Below are positions 42,205 through 49,466 of a DNA stretch of 64,000 nucleotides, in pieces (within the stretch, counting starts at the first letter, position 1; every line of letters starts with the position of its first letter). The translations under genes were made by a program, and so were the position numbers. Below the pieces are notes generated by a model. It was given only the letters and a program-made list of their open reading frames with translations, had not been told where the DNA came from and searched no databases. The stretch is taken from contig JAFGCI010000008.1 of assembly GCA_016932735.1 (NCBI GenBank), forward strand, positions 1 through 64,000, written 5' to 3'. Origin of the DNA: Candidatus Aenigmatarchaeota archaeon (GTDB taxonomy: Archaea > Aenigmatarchaeota > Aenigmatarchaeia > QMZP01 > QMZT01).

Positions 42205-42324
42205 TTAAGTTTTCATTATCTTTTTTCCGGCAGGCCTGTTTTTAACCATTCCTTTGCCGCCCGGAACTTTTGCAGCTCTTATCTTTGCCGCGTTCATTCT
42301 TCCGCCTCTGCTTTTCTTTGCCAT
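42205..42324 (-). CDS. 39-residue very basic protein
   Basis: MAKKSRGGRMNAAKIRAAKV then PGGKGMVKNRPAGKKIMKT, behind a strong SD (GGAGGAAAGAAT). Fourteen Lys/Arg and no acidic residue suggest nucleic-acid binding. It is too short for any domain call. The gap on its downstream side (42,098-42,204) is AT-rich with no further frame. Confidence 0.55.
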   Translation of the reverse strand: MAKKSRGGRMNAAKIRAAKVPGGKGMVKNRPAGKKIMKT

Positions 42325-42377
42325 ATTCTTTCCTCCGTTTTCATTGCCTGTCCATTAATTGCCGGTTTATCCTGCAT

Positions 42378-43283
42378 TTAATCAAAACATGCAATCATTT
42401 CTTTTTCGGCTACAGTGAACGCATTAGCCTTTGCTGTTGCGTCATTCAGAGCGTTTCTCAGGTCAGTTGTCCATTGATCTGCATTGTGGCCTTCCCAAAC
42501 CTTGCCGCACAGGTTCAGCTCGCTGCACATATTCAGATTCTGGATGTAGTATCTTTGGTCTGCTGCCTTGCTGCCTGACAGGGCATCATCCATCCTGTCT
42601 ATCTTGGCTACGCATTGCGGTTTGTTCGCCATGACTGCAATCTGCCTGTAAGTACTGATCTCTTCCTCGGCAAATCTGGTTATGGCAAGATTGACTTTAT
42701 TTGACCTTTCCACAGAATCGATGCATAACTGGTTCATGTCCGTGTAATAGCTGTCTGTTTTGTAAGCGCTATCGAATTGTATATAATCCTTCGCGTCATT
42801 TTTGATGTCAGCTGTCAGCCCTATGTAATTGTTATAGGTTTGAATCTGCACATCCGCATTACTCAATTGCGTATTGCCGGAATTTGCTTGCCAGTTAAGA
42901 TAATCCATCTCGCTATTAAGAGAATTTATCTCATTAGACTGTTCCTGCATGGCGTAAGCACTCCAGCTCATACCCAAAATCAGAATGGATATTACAGCCA
43001 AACCGCCAACTATTCCTATGCTATCTATAGCATTCCTTTTCGTGTTTTCTCTGCCCGCTCTTGACGCGCTTCTTCGTTTTTCGGAATCCAGAATTTCGTC
43101 ATCCATTCTGCCCCTTCTTGCAACACGCTCGTCTGCTTTCAGGCCTTCTGTTCTGCCTTTTTCGGCGACTCTTGCGTCAGCCTTCTTATCGGCGGCCTCT
43201 GTTCTTTCAGCCACTCTCTCTCTTTCGGCTACCCTCTCACCAGGATAGTCGTTCTGTTTATGGAATTCATAATCTTTTTCCAT
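42378..43283 (-). CDS. Membrane protein with charged repeat N-terminus and coiled-coil outer domain
   Basis: 301 residues from the ATG at 43283 after GAGGTGGTTAAT. Residues about 15-65 are imperfect repeats (ERVAERERVAERTEAADKKADARVAEKGRTEGLKADERVARRGR), then a basic patch (ASRAGRENTKRNA), a helix (about 90-110, IGIVGGLAVISILILGMSW) and a Cys-containing, mainly helical outer domain (QEQSNEINSLNSEMDYLNWQ onwards). The charged-then-helix layout resembles the paralogous pair at 39.9 and 41.1 kb. Possibly a scaffold. Confidence 0.65.
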   Translation of the reverse strand: MEKDYEFHKQNDYPGERVAERERVAERTEAADKKADARVAEKGRTEGLKADERVARRGRMDDEILDSEKRRSASRAGRENTKRNAIDSIGIVGGLAVISILILGMSWSAYAMQEQSNEINSLNSEMDYLNWQANSGNTQLSNADVQIQTYNNYIGLTADIKNDAKDYIQFDSAYKTDSYYTDMNQLCIDSVERSNKVNLAITRFAEEEISTYRQIAVMANKPQCVAKIDRMDDALSGSKAADQRYYIQNLNMCSELNLCGKVWEGHNADQWTTDLRNALNDATAKANAFTVAEKEMIACFD

Positions 43284-43333
43284 ATTAACCACCTCTTTCT
43301 TTTCATCTATAATTTTCGCTTCAAGTTTACCGT

Positions 43334-43786
43334 TTAGGATGGGAACGGCTCTTTTAGCACTATGTTGTTCCCGGTTACCGCAATGTAGTCTGACCTTATC
43401 AGCACATCTTCTTCTCCCTTATGATCCACTAATATGGACAATAGCGTGTTAGTTTGCCTGGAACGGTTAACTTCTTTGACTTTTCCGATTTCCTTTCCGG
43501 TGTAGTCGAATACTTTCATCCCGACATATTCCGTGACCGGATGTATGTTCAGCACGACGCCTTCATCGGTTACCGAGCCTATATATCCCGCGCCCATGTA
43601 CTGGTATGCTTCGAAAATACCAGGATCGATTACAATCCCTTCGATTGTCAGATCTTTGGGATGCATATGTATTGACTTTACCTTTCCGATTTTCTTTCCA
43701 TCACTCGTCAGCACCTTTCTGCCCACTACAGAACTGAGTTCAATAGTGTCTCTAAAGGCCAGAGTGTTATGTTTTGTAGTTTCCAT
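43334..43786 (-). CDS. PRC-barrel domain protein
   Basis: 150 residues with two PRC-barrel units: ELSSVVGRKVLTSDGKKIGKVKSIHM (about 16-85) and EYVGMKVFDYTGKEIGKVKEVNRSRQTNTLLSILVDHKG (about 87-148). PRC barrels are small adaptor folds found in archaeal RNA-processing, cell-division (CdvA/CdpB) and membrane-associated proteins. SD GGGAGGTAGATT. First gene of the large part of the module, driven by a TATA box (GTATATATG) beside the operator at 43875-43889. Confidence 0.82.
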   Translation of the reverse strand: METTKHNTLAFRDTIELSSVVGRKVLTSDGKKIGKVKSIHMHPKDLTIEGIVIDPGIFEAYQYMGAGYIGSVTDEGVVLNIHPVTEYVGMKVFDYTGKEIGKVKEVNRSRQTNTLLSILVDHKGEEDVLIRSDYIAVTGNNIVLKEPFPS

Positions 43787-43874
43787 ATAATCTACCTCCC
43801 CCTAGGACGAATTATTTTCTTAATCGGATTATTCTGTCCAGCCAATGGCTAAATTGCCGGCATATATACTATCT

Positions 43875-43889
43875 GTTCTAAATCAGAAC
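43875..43889. promoter_or_regulatory. Operator palindrome GTTCTAAATCAGAAC, copy 2
   Basis: Differs from 39435-39449 at one base. On the minus strand it lies just upstream of GTATATATG, the TATA box of the PRC-barrel gene, and just downstream of the stop of the Lrp-type regulator. The neighbouring AATCAGGTTGTGAATG also resembles the corresponding flank of copy 1. Confidence 0.6.
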
Positions 43890-43921
43890 GGTTTCTCAGA
43901 ATCAGGTTGTGAATGTATATC

Positions 43922-44470
43922 TTATTGGAACAATGACCCGATATTGAATGATTTTTCATCCATCAGCTGATGGAACAGGTTCATCGGGTTCTGCATGATT
44001 ATCCTGTTTACTGTGAACGGATACACGTTTTTTACCTCAATCTCATCGGAGCATTCTTTCTGCAGCGTCATCATGAATATGTCCTTCTGGCTGCTGTCGC
44101 GAAAGCCCATGAGAAGAAAATGGCTGACGTCCGATTCGGGAATCCTGTATGCTGAAATCACAAAAGGTATTTTTTTCAGCCTTTCGTTCACTTCATATTC
44201 GTCGAACCTGCCCCATACCGAAGAGCTTATCTTGACAGACATGAGAACCATAAGGCTTATCCCGATTTTCCTGTAGTTTATTACAGGAATGTAGCCTTCT
44301 ATAATTCCCGCATCCTCAAGCTTCTTTCTTATCTTAAAGATTGCCTGCTGGCTAAGGCCCATCGTTCTTGCAATCTCGGAATCAGAAATCCTCGCTATGT
44401 CTATGATGTTCTTTAGAACCTTCTGCTCATTTCTTGTCAGGCTGAAATCATTTGGGTCTTTCTTGCGCAT
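43922..44470 (-). CDS. Lrp/AsnC-type transcriptional regulator
   Basis: 182 residues. Winged HTH: LTRNEQKVLKNIIDIARISDSEIARTMGLSQQAIFKIRKKLEDAGIIEGYIPVINYRKIG, a standard Lrp DNA-binding domain. The C-terminal part (about 75-180) is diverged from the RAM ligand domain (LMVLMSVKISSSVWGRF ... VISAYRIPESDVSHFLLMGF). TTTATAAAA centred 26 nt upstream of the ATG at 44470 indicates a leaderless mRNA. It lies immediately upstream of the GTTCTAAAT operator and is the obvious candidate to bind it. Confidence 0.82.
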   Translation of the reverse strand: MRKKDPNDFSLTRNEQKVLKNIIDIARISDSEIARTMGLSQQAIFKIRKKLEDAGIIEGYIPVINYRKIGISLMVLMSVKISSSVWGRFDEYEVNERLKKIPFVISAYRIPESDVSHFLLMGFRDSSQKDIFMMTLQKECSDEIEVKNVYPFTVNRIIMQNPMNLFHQLMDEKSFNIGSLFQ

Positions 44471-44587
44471 AATCAAAAATTAATTTACGGTTTTATAAAT
44501 ATTAATATATAAATACACCAAACGGGGGATTGCCCGGCTCTTACCTGTTTTAATCTCTCTTACGCCAGCCCCTGCGTATCTGGCTTA

Positions 44588-44628
44588 TCCGCCATAAAAA
44601 TAGAATGAGGGGAAGGTTGATAAGTGTT
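44588..44628. repeat. Imperfect direct repeat, right copy
   Basis: Matches 39196-39237 (see there). On the minus strand it contains ATGGCGGATAAGCC..., a broken copy of the start of the acidic-protein gene that stops after 11 codons. With the left copy it brackets the 39.2-44.6 kb module. Confidence 0.45.
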
Positions 44629-44631
44629 TGA

Positions 44632-45261
44632 TTATCTCTTAAACCATGACTTAATGCGGTTTTTTATTCCTATTTTATTATTTTTTGATTCTTTATCCTC
44701 ATAAAAAATAGAATCCTTAGAACGTGGTATTTCAGAATTCGAATCGTTCTTAACATTAAAAATGGAGTTATCAGAAAGAGGTATTTTTGCTTTCTTGACG
44801 GGCTTCTTTCTCTTCTTCTTTCTTTTAAAAGGTTTTTTCTCTATTTTTTTACTTATAATTTTAAATCCCATTTCCTCAATAAGATATTTTTTCATTCCCC
44901 GCTTCAATTCTATTGCCTTATCAAACAAATCATTTAATTTACTTTCATCCCACAAAATGATTTTATATCTTTTTGCGAGTTCATATGCTTCTTGAGTAAT
45001 ATCTATACCGGTAATCACGATAATAACTCTGGATGCTCTTATTTCTTTGTTTTTGCTGTTCCATTGATGGATGAGGTTTCTTACATTTATACCTCCACTA
45101 TCACGTTGTTTGCATTCGACTATTATATCTTTGTCTTCGTATTTAACATAAACGTCAATCTCATAGTCACTAAGTTTGATATTTGTCTCCGTTTCAAACC
45201 CTGCCAATTTAAAAAGTCTTTCTACATTACTCTCCAGAAACGAGCCGCCTCTTCGCGCCAT
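44632..45261 (-). CDS. Mrr-like PD-(D/E)XK nuclease with basic tail
   Basis: 209 residues. FLESNVERLFKLAGFETETNIKLSDYEIDVYVKYEDKDIIVECKQRDSGGI is the Mrr_cat pattern: Glu in the first helix, Asp in EIDV and the ECK triad. RVIIVITGIDITQEAYELAKRYKIILWDESKLNDLF completes the fold. A Lys-rich tail (KRKKKRKKPVKKAKIP, about 150-170) follows. It may cut modified or foreign DNA, or act in repair. AT-rich like its neighbour at 45,320. Confidence 0.78.
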   Translation of the reverse strand: MARRGGSFLESNVERLFKLAGFETETNIKLSDYEIDVYVKYEDKDIIVECKQRDSGGINVRNLIHQWNSKNKEIRASRVIIVITGIDITQEAYELAKRYKIILWDESKLNDLFDKAIELKRGMKKYLIEEMGFKIISKKIEKKPFKRKKKRKKPVKKAKIPLSDNSIFNVKNDSNSEIPRSKDSIFYEDKESKNNKIGIKNRIKSWFKR

Positions 45262-45319
45262 AATATCATTATTTCATATCAGATATTAAAATTATTGAGC
45301 AAATTTCTTTTTCAAGAAA

Positions 45320-45829
45320 TTATATTTTACAGAGTTTTTCGATAATTTCAAAACCTTTATTTAATGCTTCATTAGTATATTTTGCATCTTTTTTAGAGTC
45401 CATAAAATTTAGAATCTTAAATTTTTTCTTTAAAACATTATTCCTTAATTCATTGAAATCTTTAATATCCCTCCACAAATCAATATCTATCGATTTCACA
45501 TAGAAAAAACAATCATCATTTAAAACCAATAATAGTTTATTGTTTATGAATTTTTGTGTATCTTTTACAATTTTTTTTGTATACTGTTCTGGATTCAATT
45601 GATATTCTTTGATAACCTGGTCTATCTTTACTTGAGGATTATTTGAAATATGCAATTGAATCATGCTTCTCAATAAAGACTCAATAATGCCTTGGAGAAA
45701 TGAAATATAACCCATTTTATTAAATGGATTATCTAACGCCTTAGTGGACTTCTCCATTATAGGTAGTTTTTCTAATATATGTTTTTTAAACAAATGCAAA
45801 CTGTCTTCGGGATTTTTTTCTCCAGACAT
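45320..45829 (-). CDS. Helical hypothetical protein
   Basis: 169 residues, mostly helical (GYISFLQGIIESLLRSMIQLHI, FNELRNNVLKKKF). It resembles generic Swt1/HEPN-like helical bundles in composition, but no RX4-6H motif is present, so HEPN is not claimed. It shares strand and high AT content with the Mrr-like gene 58 bp downstream, suggesting a transferred pair. Confidence 0.6.
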   Translation of the reverse strand: MSGEKNPEDSLHLFKKHILEKLPIMEKSTKALDNPFNKMGYISFLQGIIESLLRSMIQLHISNNPQVKIDQVIKEYQLNPEQYTKKIVKDTQKFINNKLLLVLNDDCFFYVKSIDIDLWRDIKDFNELRNNVLKKKFKILNFMDSKKDAKYTNEALNKGFEIIEKLCKI

Positions 45830-45971
45830 ATTTATCAGAAAATAATTATCATATTATTTTAAAAATAATGATATTTTCTTATTTTACTCTCTGTTTTCCG
45901 TTTCCATCCCTAAACCTTCTTCTTTTTATAACAGTTCATATAAACAAACAATAACCGCATGGAGGATTTCT

Positions 45972-46004
45972 ATGGATAAGAAGAAGGGCTTCTTCTGTCA
46001 CTAA
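45972..46004 (+). CDS. Ten-codon micro-ORF with strong SD
   Basis: MDKKKGFFCH then TAA, behind GGAGGA with 5-nt spacing, 29 nt before the next gene's start. It may be a leader peptide or chance. It is listed because the SD is as good as those of the real genes here. The rest of the 45,830-46,033 gap is AT-rich and empty. Confidence 0.25.
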   Translation: MDKKKGFFCH

Positions 46005-46033
46005 TTTATACCTTTTTGTTATACTTACTAGTG

Positions 46034-46678
46034 ATGAAAAGAGACTTAACGGCTTATTCGGGGGAGAAGTTCGCGCTGAGGTATCTGGATTTCCTGAACA
46101 GGAGATATGGGCATCAGGACATCATCAGCCCTGAGTCTGTTGTTCGTCCTTTCTATGTCGCGGGCTTTCGCGAATACAGGAACCCCGGCGGAAGAACAGG
46201 TGTCAGCTCTTTTGATTACAGGGGGAAGGATATTGTCTGGTCGAAAAGAGGCGACAAGATTCATCAGGGACATGAACTTCTCGTCGTCTCTCCGGAAAAA
46301 AGGGAGGATGCGGATAACATGATGGTCCTTTACAGGGAGGCTCAGAAGAGAGGAGTTTATGATCCGCTTTCATTCTTAAGGCTCGGAAGAAACGAACAGG
46401 AGCGGTTCTTTATGTTCGGGCTGACGCCGCACCTTTGGATTCCCGACAGATCGGTCAGGGAAAAGAAGAAGTTTCGTAAAGGCATGGAAAGAATCCATGA
46501 CGCGCTTCTTGAGATAGTTCCTGAAAGGCGTTTTCTGTGCTGGTCTGACCTTGGAGCAAGCGTCAACTTCGGCTACCGGGACAGGAAGCTTTATTATCAT
46601 GATATCGAGCTAATCCATCCCGAGAATCGGAAAGAGTTTTTCGACTACTGGTCGAAGAGGGTTCATAAGTTCAGATGA
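46034..46678 (+). CDS. Hypothetical soluble protein
   Basis: 214 residues from the ATG at 46034 (six codons earlier is possible). Basic and aromatic-rich: ALRYLDFLNRRYGHQDIISPESVVRPFYVAGFREYRNPGG ... RFFMFGLTPHLWIPDRSV ... SDLGASVNFGYRDRKLYYHDIELIHPENRKEFFDYW. The final segment (SDLGASVNFGY...YYHDIELI) recalls the end of protein-kinase-like folds (HxD-like, D near the end), but the kinase motifs are not complete. The function is unknown. It overlaps the convergent HAM1 gene by 16 nt. Confidence 0.6.
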   Translation: MKRDLTAYSGEKFALRYLDFLNRRYGHQDIISPESVVRPFYVAGFREYRNPGGRTGVSSFDYRGKDIVWSKRGDKIHQGHELLVVSPEKREDADNMMVLYREAQKRGVYDPLSFLRLGRNEQERFFMFGLTPHLWIPDRSVREKKKFRKGMERIHDALLEIVPERRFLCWSDLGASVNFGYRDRKLYYHDIELIHPENRKEFFDYWSKRVHKFR

Positions 46679-47199
46679 GCCTTCATCTTCTCCAGTGCAA
46701 GCCTTCTGTGGGAAATCCCGTTCTTCTCTTCGGGTTTCATCTCCGCGTAGGTTTTCTTATGACCTTCCGGAACAAATATCGGGTCGAAGCCGAAGCTTTT
46801 GCCCCTCGGAGAGACTATTTTTCCTTTGACGGCTCCCTCGAAAAAAACCGTCTTGCCGTCATGAAGAAAACCGATGTTTGCAACCGCTGTTGCATTGAAA
46901 TTGTTATATTTCTTGCATAGTTCGTAGATGCCTTCAATTCCGATTGCATCCTTGAACCATTTAATGAACGGGCCCGGAAATCCGTTCAGGCATTCCAGAT
47001 GGAAAGATACGTCCTCGACGAAAAGGTTTTCCTTTCCGGTCTTTGCCGCTTCGCGAAGCTTTTCCTCTATTATCTTTTTCGGGTCGAGGTTCTGTATTTC
47101 GGGAAGGTCCAGTTTTATGTTTTCAACTTCTTCCCCGAGAATCTGCCTTGCCTCCCGAAGCTTGTTCTCATTTCCGGTAACGAAAAATAACTTGGTCAT
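46663..47199 (-). CDS. XTP/dITP pyrophosphatase (HAM1/RdgB)
   Basis: 178 residues, standard archaeal length. Signatures: FFVTGNENKLREARQIL, FVEDVSFHLECLNGFPGPFIKWF, GKSFGFDPIFVPEGHKKTYAEM and ISHRRLALEKM. It removes non-canonical purine triphosphates (XTP, dITP) from the nucleotide pool. It is divergent from the thymidylate kinase gene across 47 bp. Confidence 0.94.
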   Translation of the reverse strand: MTKLFFVTGNENKLREARQILGEEVENIKLDLPEIQNLDPKKIIEEKLREAAKTGKENLFVEDVSFHLECLNGFPGPFIKWFKDAIGIEGIYELCKKYNNFNATAVANIGFLHDGKTVFFEGAVKGKIVSPRGKSFGFDPIFVPEGHKKTYAEMKPEEKNGISHRRLALEKMKAHLNL

Positions 47200-47246
47200 A
47201 AGATATTTTGGGAAAGAGATTTATTATATGGATTCATTGATTGTTT

Positions 47247-47837
47247 ATGCAGGGAAAGCTTATTGTTGTTGAAGGAATTGACAAGTCCGGAAAATCGACC
47301 CAGGGAAAGATGCTCGTCGATTTTCTTAATTCGAAAGGCCATGAAACTGTGTTTTGTTCAGAGCCGACGTATGAGAATCCGGTCGGTTTGCTGATTAGGG
47401 ATTGGCTAAACGGGAAGGTCGAGATAGAATCCGGAGAGACAATCGCGATGCTTTACACAGCCGACCGCTATGAGGACCTTAAGACCAGGGCGCTTCCCGC
47501 CCTTGAATCGGGAAAGAACGTCGTCATGGACAGGTATGTTCTTTCCACCATAGTTTATCAGAGCGTCCTTTACGGAGTTCCCGTGGAATGGATAAAGGAG
47601 CTGAATAAGTTTGCAAGGAAGCCCGACCTGACAATCTTTATCGACATTCCCGCGGAAGAATCCATCAGAAGGGCGGGAAAGAGTGCGGATCGCCACGAGA
47701 AGCTCGAGAAGATGGAAAAGGTCAGGGAAGGCTATCTCAGATTCGAAAAGGATAAGAATTTCTTCGTCGTCGACGGGAACCGTTCGGTTGATGCTGTTTT
47801 TGAGGACGTCAAGGAAGCAGTTAAGAATCTCCGGTAG
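47247..47837 (+). CDS. tmk: Thymidylate kinase
   Basis: 196 residues from MQGKLIVVEGIDKSGKSTQGKML; two codons upstream are possible. Walker A GIDKSGKST, DR motif MDRYVLSTIVYQ, and the lid region RAGKSADRHEKLEKMEKVREGY. It phosphorylates dTMP to dTDP. The DRY segment and lid residues are intact, so activity is expected. It sits with other nucleotide-pool genes (HAM1). Confidence 0.93.
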   Translation: MQGKLIVVEGIDKSGKSTQGKMLVDFLNSKGHETVFCSEPTYENPVGLLIRDWLNGKVEIESGETIAMLYTADRYEDLKTRALPALESGKNVVMDRYVLSTIVYQSVLYGVPVEWIKELNKFARKPDLTIFIDIPAEESIRRAGKSADRHEKLEKMEKVREGYLRFEKDKNFFVVDGNRSVDAVFEDVKEAVKNLR

Positions 47838-47868
47838 ATTTTTATTTTAATCAATTATTTCTTATGAT

Positions 47869-48861
47869 ATGGCAAAGCTCGCAGTCAGTGAAAAGGACAA
47901 AAAGGATCTAATCAAGAAGCATTACAGAATTCTTGGAAATCATGGAGCAGTCGAGATATGCACATGGACGAAGAGAGCGTTAAGAGGGCAGGGAGTCTGC
48001 TACAAGGAGAAGTTCTATGGAGTTGACTGCCATCGGTGCGCGCAGATTACGCCTTTGGCTTTATGGTGCGACCAGAACTGCGTCTTCTGCTGGCGGCCGA
48101 TGGAGAATATGAATGTTCTTGATGTATCAGAGGACGATGTGGACGACCCACAGAAGATTCTTGATGATGTGATTCCCAAAAGATGGAATCTTTTAAACGG
48201 TATGAAAGGAAACGATAAGGTCGATGAGAAGTTTGCAAAAGACCTCAAAGTTCCTAACCACTACGCGATTTCATTATCAGGCGAGCCGACTCTTTACCCA
48301 AAGCTTGGCGAGATGGTCAAGTTGTTGAGGGCGAAGCCCGAAGTGAGGACAATCTTTATTGTGACAAACGGCCAGAATCCGGAAGTGTTAGAAAGGCTTG
48401 CAAATGACAATGCGCTTCCCACACAGCTTTATGTCTCGCTGGCCGCGCCAAATGAAAAGCTCTTTCAGGAGATAAACAGGTCTGTTCGCCCCGACGGCTG
48501 GGAGAGGCTCAACAGGAGCCTTGATCTTCTCGGTAAGCTTCCCACAAGGACTGTCGTAAGGCTTACAGTCATTAAGGGAATCAATGACGCTGATGAATAC
48601 CTGAAGGATTATGCGGAAATAATCGGAAAATCCCAGGCAGACTTTGTCGAAATCAAATCATACATGCATATAGGCTATTCGCAGCACAGGCTCGAGAAGA
48701 AGAACATGCCGACGCATGAAGAGCTCAGGGAATTCGCGCTCAGGCTTGAGAAGATTCTTCCTGATTACGGATATTCAGATGAGGCCAGGCTTTCAAGGAT
48801 AGTCCTTCTGAAAAATAAGAAAAGCAAATATGAGAATATGATAAAGCCTGAAGAGAAATGA
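47869..48861 (+). CDS. tRNA 4-demethylwyosine synthase Taw1/TYW1
   Basis: 330 residues. Radical-SAM cluster motif CDQNCVFCWRP (CxxxCxxC), preceded by the family's extra Cys residues (YGVDCHRCAQITPLALW, EICTWTKRALRGQGVCYKEKF). ISLSGEPTLYPKLGEMVKLL and VEIKSYMHIGYSQHRLEKKNMP are typical. It builds the tricyclic base at position 37 of tRNA-Phe from m1G and pyruvate using two Fe-S clusters. Confidence 0.95.
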   Translation: MAKLAVSEKDKKDLIKKHYRILGNHGAVEICTWTKRALRGQGVCYKEKFYGVDCHRCAQITPLALWCDQNCVFCWRPMENMNVLDVSEDDVDDPQKILDDVIPKRWNLLNGMKGNDKVDEKFAKDLKVPNHYAISLSGEPTLYPKLGEMVKLLRAKPEVRTIFIVTNGQNPEVLERLANDNALPTQLYVSLAAPNEKLFQEINRSVRPDGWERLNRSLDLLGKLPTRTVVRLTVIKGINDADEYLKDYAEIIGKSQADFVEIKSYMHIGYSQHRLEKKNMPTHEELREFALRLEKILPDYGYSDEARLSRIVLLKNKKSKYENMIKPEEK

Positions 48862-48864
48862 ATC

Positions 48865-49434
48865 TTAAAGTATCTTTCTCAGAGAATCTGTCATCGACTC
48901 GAAGACGCTTTCCCATTCATGGTTCTTGTCATCGACTTTCTCAAGGACTATGTTTACATGGAATTTCATCCCGTCGCAGAGCCCGACAAGGAAGTCCTCA
49001 AGCTCTCTTCCCATAGCATGCTCCTTTTCTCCCATCATTCTTATGTCCATGGAGCCGGCAGGGCTGTGAAGATTCGTGCTAAGGGCAAACATCGAGCTGC
49101 ATTTTCCGTCGCTGTATATGCTTTTTCCCCGAAGGAATGTTCCGGTTCCGTGCCTTGTTTCTATTATCTTTCCGAGCGCCGTTCCGAAAAGGTGCCCTGT
49201 TCCCTGGAAATCGGGATTTTCTTTCTCCTGCTGGAGATTCAGCAGGAAGCCGACTCTTCTTGCAAGTTTCGTCAGATGCTTGTCAAGCACATCGGATTTC
49301 GTATCGACCAGAGTCCCGAAATAATCCTTATCGAAATCAAGGAGAATCCTCATTCTGGATTCGTCGCTTGAGCTTTCGGCTTCAGCCATTCTTTCGCTCA
49401 TTTTCCTGACTTTAGAAACAACAGACCTTACCAT
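48865..49434 (-). CDS. HisB-fold protein with degenerate metal sites
   Basis: 189 residues from MVRSVVSKVRKMSERMAEAESSS; an ATG at 49476 is also open. The layout follows imidazoleglycerol-phosphate dehydratase: SDESRMRILLDFD (usual TxETxIxVxLDLD), GHLFGTALGKIIETRHGTGTFLRGKS (usual HHxxEDxGIALGxAL...GIxRFG), and FHVNIVLEKVDDKNHEWESVFESMTDSLRK (usual LHI..GxNxHHxxEaxFKAxAxAL). The paired His ligands are mostly lost. No histidine pathway is present. A repurposed paralogue is likely; the assignment is by eye. Confidence 0.5.
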   Translation of the reverse strand: MVRSVVSKVRKMSERMAEAESSSDESRMRILLDFDKDYFGTLVDTKSDVLDKHLTKLARRVGFLLNLQQEKENPDFQGTGHLFGTALGKIIETRHGTGTFLRGKSIYSDGKCSSMFALSTNLHSPAGSMDIRMMGEKEHAMGRELEDFLVGLCDGMKFHVNIVLEKVDDKNHEWESVFESMTDSLRKIL

Positions 49435-49466
49435 GTTTTTATTGTTTATGTCGCAGAAATAAATAG

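Noticed and set aside
45320-45829. HEPN toxin next to a nuclease
   Set aside because: The helical protein lacks the RX4-6H motif, so a HEPN toxin-antitoxin call is not supported.
46034-46678. Small protein kinase-like enzyme
   Set aside because: The last segment resembles a kinase-like end, but the nucleotide-binding loop and catalytic motifs are not identifiable, so it stays hypothetical.
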